From positions 1-55,651 of the forward strand of contig WGLR01000020.1 in NCBI GenBank assembly GCA_016125475.1: a stretch of 55,651 nucleotides of DNA, written 5' to 3'. Source of the DNA: Betaproteobacteria bacterium (GTDB taxonomy: Bacteria; Pseudomonadota; Gammaproteobacteria; Burkholderiales; Ga0077523). The notes under the pieces were generated by a model that saw only the letters and a program-made list of their open reading frames with translations, ran no database searches and was not told the DNA's origin. This document shows, in pieces, positions 24,911-35,600 of this stretch (positions are counted from its first letter, which is position 1; every line of letters begins with the position of its first letter). Both the position numbers and the translations under genes were made by a program.

Positions 24911-26524
24911 ATGAAACGGCACGTGAAACGCAGCCTCGCTCCAAGTTCCGGTTCCGTCTCCCGTGAGCTTTCAGTGCTCGTCCTGTTCCTGGTGGCACTC
25001 GTTGCAGGCCCTGCACGCGCCGCCGATGGCACCTTCAACGTCTTCGAATTCGACGTATCTGGCAACACCGTTCTCAAGAGGGCGCAGGTCGAACGAGCGG
25101 TGTACCCGTTCCTCGGGCCCGACAAGACCGTCGAAGACGTTCGCGCCGCTCGTTCCGCGCTCGAGAAGGCGTATCGCGACGCAGGCTATCTCACGGTGAC
25201 GGTCGACGTTCCGCCTCAGAAGGTGAATGGTGGTCGCGTGAAGCTCGTCGTGGTCGACGGCGTGATCTCGAAGCTCGCCGTGACCGGCAACCGCTACCAC
25301 TCGCGCGACTACATCCGTTCCAGGTTTCCCGCGCTCGCGCCGGGAACGGTGCCCTATTTTCCGGATGCCCAGAAGGAACTCGCGGCCTTCAACCAGACGT
25401 CGGGTGTTTCAGTGACACCGGTCATGCGTCCGGGTGCAGAGCGGGGCGCTGTCGAGATGGAATTGCGCGTCCAGGAGCAGAACCCGCTGCATGCGTCCGT
25501 CGAGCTGAACAACCGCCAGTCGGTGAACACCAGGCCCTGGCGCCTGTCGGGGACGCTGCGCTACGACAACCTGTGGGGCATCGACCACAGCATCTCGTTC
25601 ATGTACCTCACGGCGCCCCAGGACACCACGCAGGTACGTGCGATGTCGGGCACCTATCTGTTCCGCGTGCCCGGCTCGGATACTCTCGTCGCTTTCTACG
25701 GGGTGCGCTCGCGCAGCACCGTTGCTTCGCTCGGCAGCGCCACCGTCGTCGGCAACGCGAACATCCTCGGGGCGCGCGCGATCATTCCGGTCAGGGGCGC
25801 ATCCGATCTCACGCAGAGCGTCATCCTGGGTGTCGACTACAAGGAGTCGTTCCAGGATGTCTCGATCGGCACCCCCGGTGCCTACGAGAGCACCGTCGCC
25901 TACACGCCGTTCACCGCTCAGTACAGCCTGACCAGGCAGGGTCAGAAAGGTATCACGCGCGCGAGCGTCAGCACCAATTTCTCGGTCCGCGGCGCGCTGT
26001 TCGGCTCTCACGACGACGAATTCGCGAGGCGCCGGTATCGTGGATCGGCGGACTACATCACGCTGCGCGCGGAACTTTCGCGCCAGCAGCGTCTGCCGCA
26101 CGACTTCACCGGTTATGTCCGTGCCGTGATGCACACGGCCAGTCAGCCACTCCTCAATACGGAACAGTTCGTCGTGACCGGGGCCGACTCGGTCCGCGGG
26201 TACTACGAGGCGGAAGTGCTCGGTGACGACGGCTGGCTCTCGACGCTAGAACTGCGTGCGCCGTCGCTGCTGGGTGCGACCGAGGGCGACCACCCGCGCG
26301 AACTCATCGCCCTCGGATTCATCGACGCAGCGAGTGTACGGACGAAGAGTCCGTTGCCGGGGCAGGCCTCCCGGGAAGAACCCTGGAGCGTGGGGCTCGG
26401 GCTCCGGTACCGGGCCGAACCGTCACTGACCGCCTCGATGGAACTGGGGATTCCGATGAAGGATGCCCAGTCGACGCGCGCGGGCGACGCGAGGCTGCAC
26501 GTCCGGCTGGCCTATGACTTCTGA
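24911..26524 (+). CDS. Two-partner secretion outer-membrane transporter TpsB (ShlB/FhaC family)
   Basis: I start at ATG 24911 (MKRHVKRSLA), which gives a signal peptide, cleaved near ARA/AD; the frame upstream overlaps the terminator. The 537-residue protein has a POTRA region (about 40-200) with GNTVLKRAQV and YLTVTVDVPPQ, then a beta-barrel with the conserved VRGY motif near residue 428 (TGADSVRGYYEAEVLG) and a C-terminal aromatic residue (LAYDF). TpsB proteins move a large TpsA across the outer membrane. The partner tpsA follows after 83 bases, the classical order. Length is normal for FhaC-type pores. Confidence 0.92.
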   Translation: MKRHVKRSLAPSSGSVSRELSVLVLFLVALVAGPARAADGTFNVFEFDVSGNTVLKRAQVERAVYPFLGPDKTVEDVRAARSALEKAYRDAGYLTVTVDVPPQKVNGGRVKLVVVDGVISKLAVTGNRYHSRDYIRSRFPALAPGTVPYFPDAQKELAAFNQTSGVSVTPVMRPGAERGAVEMELRVQEQNPLHASVELNNRQSVNTRPWRLSGTLRYDNLWGIDHSISFMYLTAPQDTTQVRAMSGTYLFRVPGSDTLVAFYGVRSRSTVASLGSATVVGNANILGARAIIPVRGASDLTQSVILGVDYKESFQDVSIGTPGAYESTVAYTPFTAQYSLTRQGQKGITRASVSTNFSVRGALFGSHDDEFARRRYRGSADYITLRAELSRQQRLPHDFTGYVRAVMHTASQPLLNTEQFVVTGADSVRGYYEAEVLGDDGWLSTLELRAPSLLGATEGDHPRELIALGFIDAASVRTKSPLPGQASREEPWSVGLGLRYRAEPSLTASMELGIPMKDAQSTRAGDARLHVRLAYDF

Positions 26525-26607
26525 TCGGCCCGGACCGCGAGGCAGCGACAACGATCCCGTCCGCACGGCCGACTTCGAGAAAGAACCGATTACGTGAGCT
26601 CGACCCT

Positions 26608-29600
26608 ATGAATTCCCGCCGCTACCGCCTTCGTTTCAGCACTGTCCTGGGCATGCACGTCCCCGTGAGCGAGGCTGCGCGCGGAAGGCTGCCCTCGCGT
26701 GGCAAGCGCGCACGGCGCGCGGCGACGGCAATGACCCTGCTCGCCACGGCGACGATCGCGCACGCCGGTGGTCTGGCGGTCCCTGCCGGCACGCTGCCCG
26801 TCACGACCCTCCCCGTCGACAGCCCGAACATCGCAGCGAGTGGAGCGGCGACCGCGACACTCAATCAGGCCGCGCAGACCCTGACAGTCAATCAGACGAC
26901 GCAGCGGGCCGCGATCGACTGGCAGAGCTTCAACATCGGTGCGGGCGCGACGGTCAATTTCCAGAATGCCCAGTTCGGGGCGTCCTCCTCGACCCTCAAC
27001 AACATTCATGATCTGAACCCGAGCGTCATCCAGGGCACGCTCAACGCGGTCGGCGAGATCTACCTGATCAACCAGAACGGAATCCTCTTCAAGGACGGCG
27101 CGCAGGTGAACGTCGGTTCCCTCGTTGCGTCCGCGCTGCAGATCCCCACGGAAGTCTTCAACGACGGCCTGCTCTCCCTGCCGACGGGGCAGAACGCGAA
27201 GGCAGCCTTCTCGTGGGGAGGAACCAGGACCGAGTTCGACGCGAGCCTCATAGAAATCGAACCGGGCGCAGCCCTCTCCGCATCTACCGGCGGGCGAGTC
27301 ATGGTGCTCGCACCGAAGGTGCTGAACAACGGTACGGTCTCGGCACCCGAAGGGCAGGTCATCATGGCGGGCGCCGCGAAGGTCTTCCTGTCTGCGCCAT
27401 CCGATCCGTCCCTCCGGGGCTTCCTCGTCGAGGTGGACCCGTACCAGGAATTCAGTGCGTCCGGCGTTCCCGTCAACGTCTCCGATGGTGAGGTCACCAA
27501 CGGTGCCCTCGGCAAGATACTCGTGGACCGCGGCAACGCCACTCTTGCCGCGTTCGCCGTGAATCAGAACGGGCGCATGACGGCGACGACCTCCGTCACG
27601 CTGAACGGATCGGTCTACCTGCAGGCGCGTGACTCGGTGAGCCAGTCGAGCGGGATCTCCACACAGCTCATGAACAACGTGACGGTGCCCTACGGCACGC
27701 GCATGGGCAACGTCACGTTCGGGCCGAACAGCGTCACGGAGGTTGTCCCCGACGTCGCCGACACCGAGACGACAACCGACGGACAGGGTTTCGTGCCCTC
27801 GGCGGTCGACGTCGTCGCCCGCAACATCACCCTGCAGAAGGACGCCGCCATCGTCGTGCCGGGAGGAGACGTCAGGATCTCCGCGCAGGCCGGGCCACTG
27901 TTCCAGATCCCGGGCACGCCCGCCGTCGACGGCGTGCGCCTCTACATGGACGAAGGAGCGAGGATAGACGTGTCCGGCACCACAGGTGTCGTGCTGCCGG
28001 TCGAGCGGAACTTCATCAACGTCGAACTCCGTGGCAGCGAGCTCGCGAATTCGCCGCTCATCCGGGGCAGTTTCCTGTACGGTCAGAAGATCACCGTCGA
28101 CACTCGCAAGGGTACGCCCCTCGGCGATATTTCCGGCTACGTGAGCCAGATCGGCCGCACGGTGGCCGAGCGCACCACGGCAGGCGGGAACATCACGCTC
28201 CAGTCGGAAGGTGACGTGATCCTGCGCGACGGGAGCACTCTGAATGTTTCCGGCTCCCCGATCCGTTACACGGACGGCGTCGCCGCGGAAACGGTTCTGC
28301 GGGGACTCGACGGAAAACTCTATCCGGTGAGCGCCGCCACCCCTGACCGCCTCTACGCGGGTTTCGCGGACCGCGCCGTCGTCTCCGTGCAGGCACCGGG
28401 CGGTACCACCGTCACCGAAACGTTCACGCCGCTGCAGAGCGGGCAGTTCCAGCCAGGCTACGTCCAGGGTACGAACGCGGGGGTCGTGACCGTCTCTTCG
28501 CATCACACCGTGCTCGAGGGGACCATGTACGGCACGGCCACGGGCGGGACCTTCCAGCGCACCCCGGCATCGATGCCGCTCGGGGGCAGTCTCGTGCTCG
28601 GCGACCTGACCGGTGCTGCGCTTTCCGCAAACGACGGCAAGCTCGGCAACCTCGAGTTCGTCTCGCGGATCGATCGGTTGCCGGCCACGTTCGGCGCGGA
28701 CTCGCCGCTCGACGGGACCTGGCTCACCGACACCCAGATCGATCCGCACGCGCTGTTCGAGACGGGCGGCTTCACGCGCTTCACTGCCAACGCGAACGGG
28801 GTCGCCACGATCAACCCGGATGCTGACGTGCGGATCGCCCCGAACGGGAGTTTTTCGCTTACGGCCCGTCAGATCCAGGTCGCCGGGGACATTCGCATAC
28901 CGGGCGGCAGCGTGAATCTGTCCACGCGGGCGGTCAACGGCTTCACGAACCTCGATCCGTCTCTCTACAGTCTGGACGTCGGCGCGGGCGTGAGGATCGA
29001 CGTGGCCGGTCGATGGACGAATGACCTCGCGCAGATCAATTCCGTCATGCCGACTGATCCCGTCGTCGTCGGCGGCGGCACGATCGTGCTGCATTCGGCC
29101 GGGGACGCGTCTCTCGCAGCGGGAAGCGTGCTGGAGGTTTCCGGAGGTGGCTACGTCAGTGAAAGCGGAGCCCTTAGTGCAGGAAGCGCCGGCACCGTCG
29201 ACATCGCGTCGGGACGCGTCGGGCTCGCGTCCATCGCCAATCCCCAGGTGTCGACGATTTCCCTCGACGGGGACGTGCGGGGATACGCGCTCGGAGACGG
29301 CGGAACAGTCAGACTTTCGACCTCCCGGATCGTCGTCGGAAGTGCCACGACCGGCGTGTCGGCACCGACCCTTCTCGTCGCGCCCGAATTCTTCGCCCGT
29401 GGAGGATTCTCGTCATTCTCGCTGAACGGGGAGGACAGTCTGACCGTTGCCGACGGGACCGTCATCTCCCCGCGTGTGCAGTCCTGGCAGGTGGATCCGA
29501 TGCAATTTCCGGTCGTGCCATCCGGCACGACTCTTTCCGGGTTTGCACGGCTCGTGGAGTTGCCCGCCTACCTGCGGACCCCGACGCGCGTCACGCTCGC

Positions 29601-32600
29601 CTCCGGCAGCACGCATTTCGGCGACCTGACCATCGGTGCAGGTGCGCGCATCACCGTCGATCCAGCGGGAAGCATCGCACTTTCCTCCGGCAGACAGCTG
29701 ACGATGCTCGGTGTGCTGGACGCGCCTGCAGGCACCATTTCGGTGTCGAACGCACCGCCGGACACGACCAACGGCGAACCGTTCACGAGCGACACGTCGG
29801 TCTGGATCGGGTCGGACGCGCAACTGCTCGCGCGCGGCACCGTCGTGCTCGAACCCGATCCTCTCCGCCGCACGTTCGGCACCGTCCACGATGGCGGTTC
29901 GGTGGATGTCTCCGCCGCGAACGGCTATCTCGTTCTCGAGCCGGGTTCCGTGATAGACGTCTCGGGTACCGCCGGGCAGATCGATCTGCCGCGGGATGCG
30001 GCGCAGGGGCGGCTCGTCTACCAGAAGGCCGGTGTCACGAGCAGCGGCGGCAGCGTGACCCTGTCCGCGCGCGAGGCGCTGTTCGCGGACGGGACGTTGC
30101 GGGCCGCCAGCGGTGGCGGTCAGGCTGCCGGCGGGTCTCTCACGGTCGACATGCTCGGGGCGTCGCTGAACAACTTCCCCGACAATCCCCGCCTCGTCGT
30201 GATCACCGACGCGACGGGCTTTGTGCCGACGGGCGCGCGGCCGGGGCAATCTCTCGACTCGAACGCCTTCAGCCCTTCCAGCCCTACGAACGGGCGTGCG
30301 TTCCTCAACGCGAATGCCCTGGACGCGTCGGGATTCGACTCGATGAGTTTCAACGCGCGCGACGCAGTGGAGTTCTCGGGAGCGGTGGACCTGACGGCAC
30401 GCCGCGCGCTCGCGTTCAGCGCGCCAGAGATGCGGGCGACCGCGGGCGCGCACGTTTCGCTGCAGGCGGCGAGCGTCGTCCTCGGGAACCAGGATCCTTT
30501 CCTTCAGTCCGCAGGCGCATCACCCGGCGCCGGAAATGCGGACCTCCTCGTGCAGGCCGACATTCTCGACGTGGTGGGAACGTCGCGGATGAGCGGATTC
30601 GGGAGCGTCACGCTCGCGAGCTCCGGAGACATCCGTCTGAGCGGCGTGCCCGTGGACGTGAGCGGGTCGACGGACACCACGCAGTACGCCCTGCGCGGCG
30701 GGCTCACGACTTCGGCGCAGACCGTGGCCATTCGTGCCGCCCAGGTCTATCCGACGTCATTGTCCCGGTTCGGCCTGACGGCCACTGCGTCCGGCGCCCG
30801 CGTCACGTTCTCGGGCAACGGTGGGGCACTGCCCGCGGTTCCATTGTCGGCCGCTGGTGAACTGGACGTGTCCGCGGACGAGATCCTCCAGAACGGGGTG
30901 CTCAGGGCACCGTTCGGGACCATCTCGCTCAGCGGGGCGACGAGCGTCGTGCTCGGAACCGGCAGCACGACGTCCGTGAGTGGTGCGGGAGCCCTCGTTC
31001 CATTCGGAAAGACCGAGCTTTCCGGTCAGGACTACGTCTACGGCATGGGATCCGATTTCGGGAACATCGTCGTGTCCGCGCCGCCGGCGAAGCGCGTACT
31101 ACTCGACGCTCCGACGCTCTCGATCGGAGGTACCGTCGACGTGTCCGGCGGCGGGGACATGTTCGCGTACGAGTTCGTGCCCGGCCCGGGCGGGACTCGC
31201 GACATCCTGGATCCTTCGGTCTCGCCGAACAGCTTCGCGGTCGTGCCGAGCATCGGCTCGGCGTACGGTCCGCTCGATTATCAGGCATGGCGTGGCGTGA
31301 CAGGGCTGCACGTCGGGGACCAGATCCACCTCGCTGGTGTGAGCGGACTGCCCGAAGGCAACTACACCCTGCTGCCGCCGTCATACGCGACGCTGCCCGG
31401 CGCTTACCTCGTGACGCCTCAGGGCGGGCACATCGACATCACGCCGGGACAGGCGATCACGAACGCGGACGGGTCGCAACTCGTCTCGGGCTACAACATT
31501 GCGCGGAATCTCGATGGTACGTTCAGCCGGGGCGCGCGGACGACAGGTTTCATCGTCGAGAACGCGGCCGTGCTCGGCAACCGGGCGGAGTATTCGATCA
31601 CCCGCCTCGGCGACCACTTCAGTGGCCTGGCCGGCGGCATGCTGCCGGGTGACGCGGGCATTCTCACGATTGCTGCCTCGTATTCGCTTGCGATCGGTGG
31701 GAGAGTCGATGGATCGTCACTCCCGGGGTACAGCGGCGCCGAAATCGACATCGCTGCACCGCGGATCGCCGTGGTGTCCGATCACGCGGAGGATCGTCCG
31801 GGTTTCCTGAATCTCACAGTGAACGAACTGAACGGGCTCGGTGCGTCGAGCCTGCTGCTGGGCGGCCAGCGCAACGTGAGCGGAACGTCGCTCGTACTCA
31901 CGCCGACCGCGGGCGGATCCCAGGTCGTCGTCGCCAATGGCGCGGACCAGCCGCTCACCGCTCCGGACCTGATGATCGTCGCGAGTTCGTCGATATCGCT
32001 GTCGGACAATGCCGCCATCGTGGCGAACGGTACCCCGGGAAGCATCACCCAGACGGTCACGCTCGATGGCAACGGGGCATTCCTGAGAGTGTCGAACGCG
32101 CCGCTCGCCGACGTGGCCCGAAGCGGCTTCGACCGCTCGGACGGACGCATCACCGTCGGAGCCGGCGCACGCCTCTCTGGAACGGGCTCGATCGTCCTGG
32201 ACGCGACGCAGAACACGCAACTGGGTGCGAACATCGCGCTCGAGGGGCCGGGCATTTCGCTCTCGGCCGGGCGCGTGAGCGCCGGAGAAGTGCCGGCCGG
32301 CACGTCCGGCCTCGTTCTCGGCGATGCTCTGGTCTCCCAGCTGAGCGCGTCCCGCGCGCTGTCGATCAGGAGCTACAGCACGATCGACCTCTACGGGACG
32401 ACTGTGATCGGAGGGCTCGCGGCCGACGGATCGCCCAGCATCCAGTCGCTCACGCTCGACGCGTCGGGCATCAACGGCTTCGGTGCGGGTGACAAGCTCG
32501 TGCGTGCGGCGAACGTCACGCTGACGAACGGGTCCGGCGCGGGTGCAGACTCGGGCACTCCCGGAAACGGTACTTCCCCCCTGACGTTCCAGGCCGCGGT

Positions 32601-35600
32601 TGCGAGTGACGGATCCGGTGGGTTCGTCACGCTGGGACCCGGTGCGATGCGGCTCTCGGGAGCTTCGGCATTCCAGGTATCGGCCGAGTCCGGCGTGAGA
32701 CTGAACGGCGACGGCGCGCTGTTCACGACGGCCGATCTTCTCGTGACGACGCCGGTCGTGACCGCGACGACGGGCGCGACGAGTTCGGTGTCTTCCGCGG
32801 GAGTGCTCACGTTCGACGTCGCGGGAACGCCTGCTGCAGCCTCGGCCGACGCGGGCCTCGGCGCATTCGTGTCCCTGCAGGGCACGCGTGTCGCCCTCGG
32901 AACCAGGTTCGTGCTGCCGTCGGGCGTCGTCGACGCGACCGCAACGGGCCCTTCGGCAGCGGAGGGCGTGTCGATAGGAGCCGGCGGGGCGATCGACGTC
33001 TCGGGTCGCATGATGGCGTTCACGCAGGATGTCTCTCGCGCGACTCCCGGCGGCATTGTCCGGTTCGTGACCACGGCCGGGGAAGTCTCGGTCGCCGACG
33101 GCGGTGTGATCGATGTGTCGGCGGGTGGGCCGGGGAGCGACGCGGGCACGATCGGCGTCCGGTCCGGCGGAACGCTGACGGTCCAGGGTGTCTTCCGCGG
33201 CAACGGGGTGGGCAGCGGGAAAGGGGGGGTGTTCGAAGCCGATCTCGACCATCTCGCGGATGCGGACCTCTCCCGACTGCTCGACGTCGCGGCGACGGGC
33301 GGATTCACGGGCGATCAATCGATCAGGGTACGCACGGGGAATCTCTCGGTCGCATCCGGTCGTACCGTGCGGGCCGAGACGATAGGGCTGACGGCGGATC
33401 AGGGCGCGATCACGGTCGACGGTACGCTCGACGCCTCCGGGGCTGCCGGCGGTTCGATCGGACTCTGGGCATCGGGGGATGTGGGCCTCGGATCCGGTGC
33501 GCGCCTGCTGGCCGCTGCGTCGGCCGATACCGGTCGCGGTGGCACGATCTTCATCGGGACGCAGAGCGGCTCGGTGAGCGTCGCCTCCGGATCGGCGTTC
33601 GACGTGTCCGGATCGTCCGACAAAGGGGGGGCGCAGATCTGGGTGCGCGCGCCTCGTGACGGCAACGATGTAGCCGTCTCGGAACTGGGCGCCACGCTCA
33701 CCGGGACCGACAAGGTCATCGTCGAAGCGTTCAGGACGTACGACGCGACGAGCGTAGGTACCGCCTTCGGTTCCGCGCTCAACACGAGCAACAGTGGTGT
33801 CGCGGCGACGCTGTTCGACGAGACGCAATCCTACGTTCAGGCCGCCGCGCCGGCGGTGTCCGCGCGGCTCGGGACTGCGGCGGAATTGCGACCCGGCATC
33901 GAGATCCGCAGCGCCTCCGATCTCACGCTGACGTCCGACTGGAACTTCTTCTGCGGAACGTCGCCGACCTGCGCGAACACCACGGGTGTCTGGAGCTTCA
34001 GCGGTGTCCCGGGGGTCCTCACGCTGCGTGCGGCCGGTACCGTTGCGCTGAACGGTTCGCTCAACGACGGCTTCCGGGCCCTGCCGCCCGCACTGCTCAC
34101 GCCGAGCACGTCGCAGGTCCAGATGAACAATTCGTTCCAGCCGGTCGCGGGCGGGGGATGGTCCTATCGCGTGATCGGCGGCGCGGATCTTGGTTCCGCC
34201 GACCCGACGAACACCGTGTCAGGCAGCGCCGGGGACGTCGTGCTCGCGTCCACTCATCTGGTCCGGACCTCCACGGGTTTCATCGACGTCGGTGCAGGCC
34301 GCGACGTCATCCTCCAGAACGGCAATTCCGTGATCTACTCCGCCGGCGAACCGGGGCCGAATCTCGCCGGTTTCCTGTTCCCGCTTGTTCCCCAGTCGAC
34401 GCTGCCTCGCGCCGCGATCGCCTCCTTCACGAAAGGCGGCGGCGACGTCACCGTCGCGGCGGGGCGGGACCTGAGCGGAAGCTGGGCAGGCCAGTCACTG
34501 ACGGACTGGCTCTATCGGAGCATCCAGCAAACCGGCGGGGTCCTGCGGGACAATCCGCAGACGGCGTGGTGGGTGCGTTTCGACCAGTTCCTCGGCGGCA
34601 TCGGTGCGCTCGGAGGGGGAGACGTGACACTCACGGCGGGACGCGACGTGAGCAACGTGCTCGCAGCCGTTCCCACGAATGCTCGCCTTGGCGGGGCCGT
34701 CACCACTGCTCCCGACATCAGCAACTTCGTGGAGCAGGGAGGAGGCGACCTCGCGGTGACTGCCGGACGCGACCTGCTCGGCGGGCTTTACGTCGTGCAG
34801 AAGGGCGATGCGACGGTCACGGCCGGGCGCAACGTCGACTGGGGTCTCGCGACTCGGCAAAGTGGCGCGTCGTACGTGGTCGTGCCGCGCAATGGCAATT
34901 TGACGCCACCGACCGGGTCCCTGGCCTTGTACCCGATGTTCGCGCTCGGCGCGGGCACCGTCGCCGTGCACGCGGGTGGCAGTGCTACCGTCGAGGCGGT
35001 CTACAACACCACGATCCAGCGTCAGGCCGATCCTAACGCTTCCGGCCTGCGGGGCGTGACCACGGCATACTTCTTCACGTACGCGGACACTTCCGCGTTC
35101 GATCTCACGGCTCTGCGCGGCGACGTCACGCTCGTGAACGACACGACCGTGCTCAAGCAGATTCCGGGATCCGCGCTCGTGAGCGCAGGTGTCGACGACG
35201 CCGAATCCAAATCCGCGATGGTCTACCCCGGGACTGTCTTGCTCGCCGCACTTTCGGGTGACATCAATATACTCGACACCTTCACGCAGTATCCGTCCGC
35301 GACCGGCCAGCTGGACCTCGTCGCCGCCGGCAACGTGTCCATCGACCGCTTCATCACGATGTCGGACGTGTCCCCCGCTTTGTTGCCAGGCGTGATCTCG
35401 AGCTACGGCAGTCCCGTGGGCGCGAGCACGGCCGTGCTTACACCGGACTTCTCTTTCGCGGACTCGATCAAGCGCCGGCTCGTGTCGCCCGACAGCACAC
35501 CGCTCGCGGAACTGCATTCCTCGTCGATCCTGCACGGGAGTGATCCGCAACCCATCCACATCGTTGCGCGCGACGGGGACATCACGGGCATGACGACGAC

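Noticed and set aside
26590-29094. Long open frame on the minus strand opposite the giant exoprotein gene
   Set aside because: High-GC antisense shadow; composition Arg/His/Asp-rich, no family signal and no ribosome site.
31717-33828. 703-codon minus-strand frame inside tpsA
   Set aside because: Same antisense shadow effect; Arg-rich, no domain.
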